Source: Mesorhizobium sp. B2-3-4 (lineage in GTDB: Bacteria > Pseudomonadota > Alphaproteobacteria > Rhizobiales > Rhizobiaceae). From it: a DNA stretch of 64,000 bases. The notes beneath the pieces are model-generated. The model was not told the origin of the DNA and did no database searches. It saw only the letters and a list, made by a program, of their open reading frames with translations. The stretch spans positions 62,001 to 126,000 of the forward strand of contig NZ_VFVY01000010.1 in NCBI RefSeq assembly GCF_006442315.1, in the 5' to 3' direction. Below are positions 11,042-20,228 of this stretch, in pieces (position 1 is the first letter of the stretch; every line of letters starts with the position of its first letter). The position numbers and the translations under genes are program-made.

Positions 11042-11085
11042 GTGCGCGATCCCTGTGATTGTCTGTGCAGGCGAAAGCTGCCGCC

Positions 11086-11262
11086 CTATGCCGCCATGAC
11101 GATTTCATTGAAGGTGTCGAGGTCGACATAGAAGACCTTGGTGATCTCCTCGATCAGATCATCATATTCGCAGCCCTGCGACCTCAAAATATTGATTGCC
11201 GTGATGATGTCGACGCGCTCGGTAAGCCGCCGCTTCTGGTGGTCCTCGACATAACGTTCCAT
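11086..11262 (-). CDS. Small 58-aa protein, unknown
   Basis: Uninterrupted 58-residue frame with AAGGGAC six bases before the ATG. The product starts MERYVEDHQKRRLTERVD and ends FYVDLDTFNEIVMAA. It is acidic/basic-mixed, likely all-helical, with one Cys and no membrane segment. Third-position GC bias is normal for the window, which supports coding. It lies between the GGDEF gene (convergent) and the urea transporter operon. No family recognised. Confidence 0.68.
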   Translation of the reverse strand: MERYVEDHQKRRLTERVDIITAINILRSQGCEYDDLIEEITKVFYVDLDTFNEIVMAA

Positions 11263-11525
11263 GGCTGTCCCTTAGCCTGTGTGCCCAAACGCGTTTGAAC
11301 GACAATCAGATCGGGAAGCTAGGAAGCGTTGCTTGCGTGGAACTTGCAGGGCATTCGCCGCGCCTCGATCTGCGTTAACCAGACTGATACGGAAGCGGCC
11401 GACTCACAAAGCCTAGGAAAAGACTAGCATGCGATATTGCCTGTGCCAGAGACGCGGATGATGGATTGAAGAAATATTGAACTTGCCAAGCACTTCGGAT
11501 CTTCAGGCGAAGTTCAGTGCCGATT

Positions 11526-12221
11526 CTAGACCGTGAGGAATTTACGAATATCAGCTCTATCTAAATCTTCTGCCGGACCTGTGTGGACGATCTGGCCACG
11601 GTCCATAATGTTGACCTCGTCGGCAAGCTCGCGACAAAAGTCGAGATATTGCTCGACCAGCAGCACCGCGATGCCAGCCTGGTCGCGCAGATAGCGGATG
11701 GCGCGGCCAATGTCCTTGATGACGGAGGGCTGGATGCCTTCGGTCGGCTCGTCGAGCACCAGCAGCTTAGGCCGCATCACCAGCGCCCTGCCGATGGCCA
11801 GTTGCTGTTGCTGACCGCCGGAAAGATCGCCGCCACGGCGGCCAAGCATCTGCTTCAGCACCGGAAACAGTTCGAAGACGTGCGCCGGCACGTTACGGTC
11901 CGCGCGCCTCAAGGGCGCGAAGCCCGACTCCAGGTTTTCGCGCACCGTCAGCAGTGGAAAAATCTCCCTGCCCTGCGGCACGAATGCGATGCCCGACCGG
12001 GCGCGGTCATACGCCGCGCTCCGGTCGAGCGCCTTCCCCTCGAAGGCAACGCTTCCGCTCGTCAGCCTGTTATGGCCGACGATCGATCTCATCAAACTGG
12101 TCTTGCCGACGCCGTTGCGGCCGAGCACGCAGGTGATCTTGCCGGCGCCGGCCGTCAGCGAAACGCCCCGCAACGCCTGCGCGGCGCCGTAATGCAGCGT
12201 GGCATTGGCAACTTCGAGCAT
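11526..12221 (-). CDS. urtE: Urea ABC transporter ATP-binding protein UrtE
   Basis: 231-residue ABC ATPase of the LivF type. Walker A GRNGVGKT (residues 34-41), signature LSGGQQQQLAIGRAL, Walker B LLVLDEPTEG with the UrtE-typical EGIQPSVIKDIGRAIRYL after it. With UrtD it powers uptake of urea through the UrtBC channel. Last gene of urtABCDE; 69 bp separate it from urtD. Confidence 0.95.
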   Translation of the reverse strand: MLEVANATLHYGAAQALRGVSLTAGAGKITCVLGRNGVGKTSLMRSIVGHNRLTSGSVAFEGKALDRSAAYDRARSGIAFVPQGREIFPLLTVRENLESGFAPLRRADRNVPAHVFELFPVLKQMLGRRGGDLSGGQQQQLAIGRALVMRPKLLVLDEPTEGIQPSVIKDIGRAIRYLRDQAGIAVLLVEQYLDFCRELADEVNIMDRGQIVHTGPAEDLDRADIRKFLTV

Positions 12222-12290
12222 CTCAGCGCCTTTTCCAGATGCGGAGAAACGACAGATCGAAGCGATGAAATTGGACCCGCCAGTGCATGC

Positions 12291-13037
12291 TCATCTCCCC
12301 AGATAGACTTCCACCACGCGCTCGTCGGCCGAGACGAAATCGAGCGTGCCTTCGGAAAGCACCGAGCCTTCATGCAGGCAGGTGACCTTGACGCCGAGTT
12401 CGCGCACGAAACGCATGTCGTGCTCGACGACGATGACCGAATGGTCGCGTGCGATCTCCTTGAGCAGCCGCGCGGTTTCCTCGGTCTCGGCGTCGGTCAT
12501 GCCGGCGACCGGCTCATCGACTAGGAGCAGCTTCGGATCCTGTGCGAGCAGCATGCCGATCTCGAGCCATTGCTTCTGGCCGTGGCTGAGGTTGGCGGCG
12601 ACTTCCCGGCGTTTGTCGCCCAGCCGGATGACGCCGATAATATCGTCGATCCGCCGTGCTTCGGCGGCCGATTTGCGATGGAAGAGCGCGGGGAAGATCG
12701 AGCGCGGCCCTTTCAACGCCAGCATCAGGTTTTCTTCGATCGAGTGGCTTTCGAAAACGGTCGGCTTCTGGAATTTGCGGCCGATGCCCATCATGGCGAT
12801 CTCGGCTTCGTCATGGCTGGTCAGGTCCACCTCGCCGTCGAAGAACACTTCGCCGTCATCCGGCCTCGTCTTGCCGGTGACGATGTCCATCATCGTCGTC
12901 TTTCCCGCGCCGTTGGGGCCGATTATGGCGCGCATCTCGCCCCTGTCGAGCACCAGCGACAGATTGTTGATGGCGCGAAAGCCGTCGAAGGACACCGAGA
13001 CGCCGTCGAGATAGAGGATGGTGTTGGATTTGCTCAT
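12291..13037 (-). CDS. urtD: Urea ABC transporter ATP-binding protein UrtD
   Basis: 248-residue LivG-type ATPase. Walker A GPNGAGKTT, signature LSHGQKQWLEIGMLL, Walker B LLLVDEPVAGMTDAE. The start MSKSNTILYLDGVSVSFDGF matches the family start, so ATG at 13037 is preferred to an upstream extension. It begins 5 bp after the urtC stop. Confidence 0.95.
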   Translation of the reverse strand: MSKSNTILYLDGVSVSFDGFRAINNLSLVLDRGEMRAIIGPNGAGKTTMMDIVTGKTRPDDGEVFFDGEVDLTSHDEAEIAMMGIGRKFQKPTVFESHSIEENLMLALKGPRSIFPALFHRKSAAEARRIDDIIGVIRLGDKRREVAANLSHGQKQWLEIGMLLAQDPKLLLVDEPVAGMTDAETEETARLLKEIARDHSVIVVEHDMRFVRELGVKVTCLHEGSVLSEGTLDFVSADERVVEVYLGR

Positions 13038-13042
13038 GGTCG

Positions 13043-14278
13043 CTACTCCGCCGCCTGCGGTTCGGGGTCGGACCAGGACCATTCCCCTGGATTTCTCGCC
13101 GGCGAACGGGCGGGCTTCGAGGTTGCCGACGCCACGCCGACCGCCGTGCGGGCCTCTTCAGCCAGGGAAGCCGCGCGCAACGCCCTGGCATTGCCGCGCC
13201 AATCGTCCCACATGCCGATGATGCCCTTCGGCAAGAGCAACGTGACGGCGACGAACAGGCCGCCGAGCGCAAACAGCCATAGTTCCGGCAGCGCGCCGGT
13301 GAACCAGGATTTGCCCGCATTGACCAGCAGCGCGCCGATGATCGGCCCGATGATGGTGCCGCGCCCGCCAACGGCAGCCCAGATCACGACCTCGATCGAA
13401 TTGGACGGCTCGAACTCGCCGGGATTGATGATGCCGACCTGCGGCACGTAGAGCGCCCCGGCAATGCCGCCCATGACGGCAGAGACGGTGAAGGCGAACA
13501 GCTTCACGTTCTCCGCCCGCCAGCCGAGGAAGCGCGTGCGGCTTTCGGCGTCGCGCACGGCCATCAGCAGCTTGCCGTATTTGGAGCCGACGATCGCCCA
13601 GGTCACGAAAACGGCGAGCGCGAGCATGACGGCACTGGCCGCGAACAGCGCCGAACGCGTTGCGTCGGCCTGGACGCTGAAGCCCAGAATGTCCTTGAAG
13701 TCGGTCAAGCCGTTGTTGCCGCCGAAACCCATATCGTTGCGGAAGAAGGCGAGCAGCAGCGCATAGGTCATCGCCTGGGTGATGATCGAGAGGTAGACGC
13801 CGGTGACGCGGCTGCGGAAGGCGAACCAGCCGAAGATGAAGGCGAGCAGGCCCGGCACCGCCAGCACCATCAGCCCGGCGAACCAGAAATGGTCGAAACC
13901 GTACCAGAACCAGGGCAATTCCTTGTAATTCAGGAACACCATGAAATCCGGCAGGATCGGATTGCCGTAGACGCCGCGCGAGCCGATCTGGCGCATCAGA
14001 TACATGCCCATCGCATAGCCGCCCAGCGCGAAGAAGGCGCCATGGCCGAGCGAGAGGATGCCGCAATAGCCCCAGACCAGGTCAAGCGAGAGCGCCAGCA
14101 GCGCATAGCAGAGATATTTGCCGGTCAGCGCCACCATGTAGGAAGGGATATGGAAGGCGCTCGCCGGCGATATCGCCAAATTGAGCAGCGGCACGATGAC
14201 GGCCACCGCCAGCAGGATGAAGATGGTGATGGCGATGCGGCGGTCGGCGCCTGCGGCGAAGAAGCGTCCCGTGATCAT
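13043..14278 (-). CDS. urtC: Urea ABC transporter permease UrtC
   Basis: 411-residue LivM-type permease with about ten hydrophobic helices from residue 15 to 365 (first: IAITIFILLAVAVIVPLL). The conserved permease motif DLVWGYCGILSLGHGAFFALGGYAMGMY starts at about residue 68. The C-terminal 45 residues are hydrophilic and rich in Ala/Glu. It overlaps the urtB stop by four bases. Confidence 0.95.
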   Translation of the reverse strand: MITGRFFAAGADRRIAITIFILLAVAVIVPLLNLAISPASAFHIPSYMVALTGKYLCYALLALSLDLVWGYCGILSLGHGAFFALGGYAMGMYLMRQIGSRGVYGNPILPDFMVFLNYKELPWFWYGFDHFWFAGLMVLAVPGLLAFIFGWFAFRSRVTGVYLSIITQAMTYALLLAFFRNDMGFGGNNGLTDFKDILGFSVQADATRSALFAASAVMLALAVFVTWAIVGSKYGKLLMAVRDAESRTRFLGWRAENVKLFAFTVSAVMGGIAGALYVPQVGIINPGEFEPSNSIEVVIWAAVGGRGTIIGPIIGALLVNAGKSWFTGALPELWLFALGGLFVAVTLLLPKGIIGMWDDWRGNARALRAASLAEEARTAVGVASATSKPARSPARNPGEWSWSDPEPQAAE

Positions 14279-15891
14279 GCTTCCACTGCCCTGCCCTTGA
14301 GCGCGAACAGGCCGCGCGGGCGTTTCTGGATGAACAGGACGATCAGAACCAGCACGACGATCTTGCCAAGCACGGCGCCGGCATAGGGCTCGAGCACCTT
14401 GTTGACGACGCCAAGCGAAAAGGCGCCGACCAGCGTGCCCCAGAGATTGCCGACACCGCCGAAGACGACGACCATGAAACTGTCGATGATGTAGCCCCGG
14501 CCGAGATTGGGCGAGACATTATCGATCTGGCTGAGCGCGACACCGGCAATGCCGGCAATTCCCGATCCCAGCGCGAAGGTGAGCGCATCGACCCACGGCG
14601 TCCGGATGCCCATGGAGGCAGCCATGCGCCGGTTGGCTGTGACGGCGCGCATCTGCAGCCCCCAGGGCGTGCGTTTCATCACATAGAGCAGCACACCGAA
14701 CACAGTGAGCGCGAAGACCAGGATCCACAGGCGGTTCCAGGTGATGGCGAGTTGTCCGACATCGAAGGAGCCGGACATCCATGTCGGATTGCCGACCTCT
14801 TGGTTGGTGGGTCCGAAGATCGAACGCACTGCCTGTTGCAGGATCAGCGAGACGCCCCAGGTCGCCAGCAGCGTTTCCAGCGGCCGGCCATAGAGGAAGC
14901 GGATGATGCCGCGCTCGATGACGAAACCGACAAAGCCCGCGACGAGGAAAGCCATCGGCAAGGCGATGACAAGCGACCAGTCGAACAGGCCCGGAAACGA
15001 TGTGCGGATCACCTGCTGGACGACGAAGGTCGTGTAGGCGCCGAGCATGACCATCTCGCCATGCGCCATGTTGATGACGCCCATGACGCCGAAGGTTATG
15101 GCGAGACCTATGGCGGCCAGCAGCAGCACCGAGCCCAGCGAAATGCCGTACCAGATGTTCTGGCCGGCATCCCAGAATGCCAGGGTCGAATTGATGTTGG
15201 CGATCGCGGCTGCCGCGGCCTGCTTGACCGCATCCGAGGCGTTCGCGTCGACCGAGGTCAGCAATGACACCGCGTCGCGGTCACCGCGCGCGCCGATGAC
15301 CTGGATTGCCGCCAGCTTGTCGGCTTCGGGCCGGTCCGAGACGAGAACCGACGCGGCGCGGGCCTGTTCCAGCAGAGCCTTGACGCTCGCCACGGTCTCA
15401 TTGGCGATTGCCGTGTCGAGGGGTTCGATATTGGCGGCGTCGGGCGTCTTGAACATGGTGCCGGCGGCGGCGAGGCGAACGGCGGGATCCTTGGCGCCGA
15501 GCGTCAGCGTGCCAAGCGCATCGCGGATGGCGCGGCGCAGCGTGTTGTTGACCTTGATCTTGGTGATGTCGTCCTTGGCCGCCTCGCCCGAGGCCGCGCC
15601 GCTCAGCGGATCGGAAAGCTGGACGCCGTCACCGGCTTCCTTGCCGATCAGCACCAGGGAATCGGCCTTGCGGATATAGAGATTGCCATCGGCAAGCGCG
15701 GCCAGCGGCCGCTCGACCTTCGGATCGCCGGTGGCCGCCAGTTCATGGACGACGGCTCCCGTTTCCGAAAAGCCCTTGGCGGTCGCGAACTTGGCTATGA
15801 TGGCGCGCAGATCGGCTTCCGCCGCGCCCAACGACGACAGCGTCGCCGACAGGAACAGCAGTGCCAGGCCAATCATGCGGAGCAGACTCAT
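14275..15891 (-). CDS. urtB: Urea ABC transporter permease UrtB
   Basis: 538-residue protein. It has an N-terminal signal/anchor (LLRMIGLALLFLSATLSSLGAAEA), then about 210 residues of predicted helical periplasmic domain (HEAT-like, typical of UrtB and absent from LivH), then the LivH-type permease from about residue 245 with ITFGVMGVINMAHGEMVMLGAY. Two hairpins separate it from urtA upstream. Confidence 0.95.
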   Translation of the reverse strand: MSLLRMIGLALLFLSATLSSLGAAEADLRAIIAKFATAKGFSETGAVVHELAATGDPKVERPLAALADGNLYIRKADSLVLIGKEAGDGVQLSDPLSGAASGEAAKDDITKIKVNNTLRRAIRDALGTLTLGAKDPAVRLAAAGTMFKTPDAANIEPLDTAIANETVASVKALLEQARAASVLVSDRPEADKLAAIQVIGARGDRDAVSLLTSVDANASDAVKQAAAAAIANINSTLAFWDAGQNIWYGISLGSVLLLAAIGLAITFGVMGVINMAHGEMVMLGAYTTFVVQQVIRTSFPGLFDWSLVIALPMAFLVAGFVGFVIERGIIRFLYGRPLETLLATWGVSLILQQAVRSIFGPTNQEVGNPTWMSGSFDVGQLAITWNRLWILVFALTVFGVLLYVMKRTPWGLQMRAVTANRRMAASMGIRTPWVDALTFALGSGIAGIAGVALSQIDNVSPNLGRGYIIDSFMVVVFGGVGNLWGTLVGAFSLGVVNKVLEPYAGAVLGKIVVLVLIVLFIQKRPRGLFALKGRAVEA

Positions 15892-15923
15892 CGGCGTCAG
15901 GCGACCCTTGAAGGTTGAATTGG

Positions 15924-15985
15924 GCGTCCGGACAGCGGAGGAAACCGTCCGGACGCACGCGGTCTGGTCATGAACCTTCGGTTCA
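15924..15985 (-). terminator. Two hairpins between urtA and urtB
   Basis: Just after the urtA stop, TGAACC-TTC-GGTTCA (15971-15985) forms a tight stem. Further on, GCGTCCGGAC (15924-15933) pairs perfectly with GTCCGGACGC (15947-15956). There is no T-run on the urt strand, so these are more likely 3'-end stabilisers or partial attenuators than full terminators. Such elements often keep the binding-protein message in excess over the permease genes. Confidence 0.6.
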
Positions 15986-15993
15986 GACCGGGA

Positions 15994-17301
15994 TCAGTTC
16001 GTGCCCTTGCCGCCGCACTTGCCGGTGGCAACATTGAAGTTGCCGCAGGACAGAGGCTTGCGCCAATCGGAGATCAAATCCTTGGAGTCGGGCAGATAGT
16101 CGGACCATTCGTCGCCCATCACCAGGCCTGGCGTGCGCGACACCGTCTCGAACTGGCCGTCGGCCTGGATCTCGCCGATCAGCACCGGCTTGGTGATGTG
16201 GTGGTTCGGCATCATCGTCGAATAGCCGCCGGTCAGGTTCGGCACGGAGACGCCGATCATGGCGTCGATGACCTTGTCCGGATCGGTGGTGCCGGCCTTT
16301 TCGACCGCCTTCACCCACATGTTGAAGCCGATGTAATGCGCTTCCATCGGGTCGTTGGTGGTGCGCTTGTCGTTCTTGATGAATTTGTGCCAATCGGCGA
16401 TGAACTTCTTGTTCTCCGGCGTGTCGACGCTTTCGAAATAGTTCCAGGCGGCGAGATGGCCGACCAGCGGCGCGGTGTCGAGACCGGCCAGTTCCTCTTC
16501 ACCGACCGAGAAGGCCATGACCGGTATGTCCTCGGCCTTGATGCCCTGATTGCCGAGTTCCTTGTAGAAGGGCACGTTGGCGTCGCCGTTGACGGTGGAG
16601 ACGACGGCGGTCTTCTTGCCTGCCGAGCCGAACTTCTTGATCGCCGACACTTCCGTCTGCCAGTCGGAGAAGCCGAACGGCGTGTAGTTGACCATGATGT
16701 CTTCCGCCGCCACGCCCTTCGACTTCAGATAGGCTTCGAGGATTTTGTTGGTGGTGCGCGGATAGACGTAGTCGGTGCCTTCCAGCACCCACCGCTTCAC
16801 CGAACCGCCATCCTCGCTCATCAGATAATCGACAGCCGGTATGGCCTGCTGGTTCGGAGCCGCGCCCGTGTAGAACACGTTGCGCTCGCTCTCCTCGCCC
16901 TCATACTGGACGGGGTAGAACAGGATGTTGTCGAGTTCCGAGAACACCGGCAGCACCGATTTGCGCGACACGGAGGTCCAGCAGCCGAACACCGCCGCGA
17001 CCTTGTCCTTCGAGATCAGCTCACGCGCCTTTTCGGCGAACAGGGGCCAGTTGGAAGCCGGATCGACGACCACGGCTTCGAGCTTCTTGCCAAGCAGCCC
17101 GCCCTTGGCGTTCTGCTCGTCGATGAGCATCAGCATGGCATCCTTCAGCGTCGTCTCTGAAATCGCCATGGTGCCCGACAGCGAATGAAGAATGCCGACC
17201 TTGATCGTGTCGTCGGCGGCCTTTGCCGGAGCCGACATCAAACCGGCGGCAATAACGCCTGCCGAGACCATTCTTGTTATTGACGAGAAATTACCCCTCA
17301 T
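15994..17301 (-). CDS. urtA: Urea ABC transporter substrate-binding protein UrtA
   Basis: 435-residue periplasmic binding protein. The signal peptide MRGNFSSITRMVSAGVIAAG...SAPAKA is cleaved at about residue 27. The mature start DDTIKVGILHSLSGTMAISE is typical of UrtA, as is FGCWTSVSRKSVLPVFE-like text and the YPVQYEGEESERNVFYTGAAPNQQ segment. Start at 17301 chosen because GGGAG lies 8 bases upstream and it gives a normal signal peptide; a longer frame reaching 17484 has no RBS. A sigma-54 promoter lies 43-58 bp upstream. Confidence 0.96.
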   Translation of the reverse strand: MRGNFSSITRMVSAGVIAAGLMSAPAKAADDTIKVGILHSLSGTMAISETTLKDAMLMLIDEQNAKGGLLGKKLEAVVVDPASNWPLFAEKARELISKDKVAAVFGCWTSVSRKSVLPVFSELDNILFYPVQYEGEESERNVFYTGAAPNQQAIPAVDYLMSEDGGSVKRWVLEGTDYVYPRTTNKILEAYLKSKGVAAEDIMVNYTPFGFSDWQTEVSAIKKFGSAGKKTAVVSTVNGDANVPFYKELGNQGIKAEDIPVMAFSVGEEELAGLDTAPLVGHLAAWNYFESVDTPENKKFIADWHKFIKNDKRTTNDPMEAHYIGFNMWVKAVEKAGTTDPDKVIDAMIGVSVPNLTGGYSTMMPNHHITKPVLIGEIQADGQFETVSRTPGLVMGDEWSDYLPDSKDLISDWRKPLSCGNFNVATGKCGGKGTN

Positions 17302-17343
17302 GCCGAGACTCCCAAGCTGGTTGTTTGCACCGCAACAATACAA

Positions 17344-17359
17344 TGCAACCCCCATGCCA
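17344..17359 (-). promoter_or_regulatory. Sigma-54 promoter of urtA
   Basis: TGGCATGGGGGTTGCA on the urt strand differs from TGGCACRNNNNTTGCW at one base, with the essential GG (-24) and GC (-12) correctly spaced. Transcription would start near 17333, leaving a leader of about 30 nt. This fits known nitrogen (NtrC/RpoN) control of urea uptake. The match is seen; use of the promoter is inferred. Confidence 0.78.
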
Positions 17360-17615
17360 ACCGCTGTCGGAGTGCAGAAAACAGATAAATAGCGCAACAT
17401 TATCAATATCTTGATACACAATGTCGAACGAGGTAAAGAGGATCTGGTTAAAAATTGATTGAGAGAAATTTGCGCAGCGCACAAGCAAATATGCCTAATT
17501 TTAGACCAATTTCATCAAATGCCTATATTTTGATCTTGGCGCTCGTGTCGCGGATGACGCAGGTTGCGGCACGGCGCAAAAATAGGGCAAGCTTGTCGTT
17601 CAGACGGGCGCCATC
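17360..17615. other. AT-rich urtA upstream region
   Basis: A relatively AT-rich stretch between urtA and the next gene, divergent to it. It holds TGCGCAGCGCA (17469-17479), a short palindrome that could be part of an activator site for the sigma-54 promoter about 110 bp downstream. Nothing else identified. Confidence 0.4.
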
Positions 17616-18023
17616 ATGACATCAGCCATCTCACGCATCCGCATCGGCATATTGTTTCTGGCAGCGGCAACCGGCGCCGCGCGGGCCGACTTCAGCGACG
17701 GCAAGATGCCCGACGGCACCTATCACTGCGAAGTCTACCTGCTCGGCCTGTTCCTCGACCTCGGCGACATCACCATCAAGGGAAATGTCTATACCGGCCC
17801 GGTCACCTTCGGCACGGCTCGGCAGGGCTATAACTACCAGATGGATGCAAACGGCGTGATCTCCTGGCTAGGCCCGCTGGGCGGCTATACCTCCGGCGGC
17901 AATTCGCTGTCACTGACCCAGGCAACGCTGGACGGCCAGAGCCCGCCCTCCTTCGACATCATCATGAAGCAGCCCGACGGCGCTTTCACCGCCTCCACCT
18001 GCACCAGGGGCGACAGCCAATAG
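17616..18023 (+). CDS. Exported protein, unknown function
   Basis: 135-residue protein with a signal peptide (IRIGILFLAAATGAARA, cleavage at about residue 24). The mature part is beta-rich: DGTYHCEVYLLGLFLDLGDITIKGNVYTGPV, with Cys at about residues 38 and 129 that may form a disulfide. No domain recognised. Divergent from urtA. Confidence 0.75.
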   Translation: MTSAISRIRIGILFLAAATGAARADFSDGKMPDGTYHCEVYLLGLFLDLGDITIKGNVYTGPVTFGTARQGYNYQMDANGVISWLGPLGGYTSGGNSLSLTQATLDGQSPPSFDIIMKQPDGAFTASTCTRGDSQ

Positions 18024-18147
18024 CACCCTGCCCGGCAGGCGCGGCTTATCTAACCCGCGCATCCCGTCAGCTCTCATGTCATCTGGATGTTGCCGAAGCT
18101 GGATAGGCAGCGGTGCGCCGTCACACCCACCTTGAGAGGCAGACACC

Positions 18148-20061
18148 ATGGCCAGTTCCCCGTCTTCATCCTCCCCCGTCATTCGCGAAATCATCGCCGA
18201 GCGCGTTTCGCGCCGCACGCTCCTGAAGGGCAGCCTTGCATCTGGCGCCCTGATTGCCGGCGGCAGCTTTGTCGGCTCCTTGTTTGCCGGCGAAACACAT
18301 GCGGCCACCGCTCTTTCCACACTCGGCTTTCCCGAACTGAAGCGCGTCTACGACAAGACCCACGCCGCTGCCGATGGCTATGAGACGACGATCGTTGCGC
18401 GCTGGGGCGATCCGCTCGCCGCCGGCCTGCCGGAGTTCGATGGCAATGCAATCGCGGCCGCCGAGCAGGAAAAGCGCTTCGGCTATAATTGCGACTACAT
18501 TGCTTTCATGCCGCTGCCCAAAGGCTCGGTGAACTCCGACCACGGTCTGCTTTGCGTCAACAACGAATACATTTCGCCGAACGTGATGTTTCCCGGCATG
18601 ACCGAGGACGGCGCCGGCAAAACGATGAGCAAGGAACAGGTCGATCTCGGCCTCGCCGCGATGGGCCACTCGATCGTCGAGGTCATGCTCAAGGACGGCA
18701 AATGGCAGATGGTCGAGGACAGCCCGCTCAACCGCCGCATCACCGCCAACACCGAAATGACCGTCTCCGGGCCGGTGGCCGGCCATGAGCTGATGAAGAC
18801 CTCCGCCGACGCAACCGGCGCGAAAGTGCTTGGCACGAGCTATAATTGCAGCGGCGGCTTCACGCCCTGGGGCACTGTGCTCACCTGCGAGGAAGGCGTT
18901 TCCGATCTGTTTGGCGGCGACCCGAAGAAGGCGCCGACATCGGACATTCTCGACCGCTACGGCTTTGACGGGTCCGACATTTACGGCCGTGGCCGCTTCC
19001 ACGACCGCTTCAATATCGACAAGGAGCCGAACGAGCCCAATCGATTCGACTGGGTGGTCGAGATCGACCCCTATGATCCCCAGTCCAGGCCGGTAAAGCG
19101 CACCGCGCTTGGCCGCATGTCGCACGAGGCCTCCACCGTCGTCGTCAACAAGGACGGCCGCATCGTCGTCTACATGGGCGACGACGACTATTTCGAATAT
19201 ATGTACCGCTACGTCTCGACCAAGGCTTATGACAGGGCGAACCCGGCTTCGGCCAAGGACCTGCTGGACGACGGCGTCTTGTCGGTCGCCCGTTACGACG
19301 CCGACGGTTCGATGACGTGGCTGCCGCTGGTTCATGGCCAGGGCAAACTCACCGCCGAGAACGGCTTTGCCGATCAGGCCGAGGTGCTGCTGAAGACGCG
19401 CCTTGCGGCGGATGCGCTCGGTGCGACCCCGATGGACAGACCCGAGGACATCGAGACCAATCCGGTCACCGGACGCGTCTATGCCGTCATGACCAAGAAC
19501 AAGAAGCGCGACGAATCCAAGGTCAATCCGGCCAACACGCGGCCGGAAAACCTCTGGGGTCACATCGTCGAACTGATCCCGCCGGGCGGCCGCGGCGCCG
19601 ATGCCGACCACACCGCCGACAAATATGCCTGGGATCTGTTTGTGCTCTGCGGCAATCCCAGGGATGCCAAGGTCGGCGCCACCTTCCATCCCGGCACCTC
19701 GGACGATGGCTGGTTCGTCTGCCCCGACAACATCACTTTCGACCCGGCCGGGCGGCTCTGGGTGGCAACGGACGGCGCCAACGACTTCGACCTGCCGGAC
19801 GGCGTCTATGGCGTCGACACGGAAGGTGCCGCGCGCGGTCTGCCGAAACTGCTCTTCACCTGCCCGCACGGCGCCGAAGCAACCGGACCATGCTTCACGC
19901 CGGACGGCACGACGTTGTTCCTTTCGGTCCAGCACCCCTCCGAGGATGCCGAGACGCTCGACAAGGCACAGTCCCTGTGGCCCGATTTCAAGGACGGCCA
20001 GCCGCCGCGGCCGTCGGTCGTCGCTATCCGCCGCAAGGATGGGCAACCGGTCGGCGCATAG
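18148..20061 (+). CDS. PhoX-family (DUF839) alkaline phosphatase-like protein
   Basis: 637-residue protein with a twin-arginine signal (SRRTLLKGSL at residues 21-30, hydrophobic to about residue 52). The body matches the PhoX/DUF839 type: CVNNEYISPNVMFPG, GFTPWGTVLTCEEG, GRMSHEASTVV, VYMGDDDYFEYMYRYVS, and PEDIETNPVTGRVYAVMT. PhoX enzymes are Ca/Fe-dependent periplasmic phosphatases. Many DUF839 members are annotated this way without proof of activity. A Pho box was not seen upstream. Confidence 0.88.
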   Translation: MASSPSSSSPVIREIIAERVSRRTLLKGSLASGALIAGGSFVGSLFAGETHAATALSTLGFPELKRVYDKTHAAADGYETTIVARWGDPLAAGLPEFDGNAIAAAEQEKRFGYNCDYIAFMPLPKGSVNSDHGLLCVNNEYISPNVMFPGMTEDGAGKTMSKEQVDLGLAAMGHSIVEVMLKDGKWQMVEDSPLNRRITANTEMTVSGPVAGHELMKTSADATGAKVLGTSYNCSGGFTPWGTVLTCEEGVSDLFGGDPKKAPTSDILDRYGFDGSDIYGRGRFHDRFNIDKEPNEPNRFDWVVEIDPYDPQSRPVKRTALGRMSHEASTVVVNKDGRIVVYMGDDDYFEYMYRYVSTKAYDRANPASAKDLLDDGVLSVARYDADGSMTWLPLVHGQGKLTAENGFADQAEVLLKTRLAADALGATPMDRPEDIETNPVTGRVYAVMTKNKKRDESKVNPANTRPENLWGHIVELIPPGGRGADADHTADKYAWDLFVLCGNPRDAKVGATFHPGTSDDGWFVCPDNITFDPAGRLWVATDGANDFDLPDGVYGVDTEGAARGLPKLLFTCPHGAEATGPCFTPDGTTLFLSVQHPSEDAETLDKAQSLWPDFKDGQPPRPSVVAIRRKDGQPVGA

Positions 20062-20081
20062 AACCGTAAGGCCACAAAAAA

Positions 20082-20109
20082 GGCGCGGAACCCTCTCGGG
20101 TCCCGCGCC
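20082..20109 (-). terminator. Intrinsic terminator after the GMC operon
   Basis: GGCGCGGAACCC-tctc-GGGTCCCGCGCC forms a 12-bp stem with one mismatch. On the minus strand it is followed by TTTTTT, giving a strong terminator for the dehydrogenase gene ending at 20225. It also lies 20 bp after phoX on the plus strand but without a T-run there. Confidence 0.85.
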
Positions 20110-20130
20110 AGCAGGCAGTCGGGAGGACAA

Positions 20131-20228
20131 ACGCAATTCCAGGAAAAGTGCTCAGCGGTTTTCCATCCGGAATTGCGTCAAACAAAAAGTAGCTGAAGCG
20201 GATCGGCGGTAAGGTCGAACCGCTTCAG
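20131..20228. repeat. Composite palindromic repeat, copy 1
   Basis: Two inverted repeats in a row. First ACGCAATTCC (20131-20140) with GGAATTGCGT (20169-20178), enclosing a nested GGAAAA...TTTTCC stem; second CTGAAGCGG (20193-20201) with CCGCTTCAG (20220-20228). The second arm overlaps the stop codon of the dehydrogenase gene. The inner AAAAGTG...CGGTTTT core and the two-hairpin layout are shared with the element at 26907-27009. Confidence 0.72.

Noticed and set aside
18166..20136. 656-residue open frame antisense to phoX
   Set aside because: No recognisable domain, and the plus-strand gene has a clear Tat signal and PhoX motifs.
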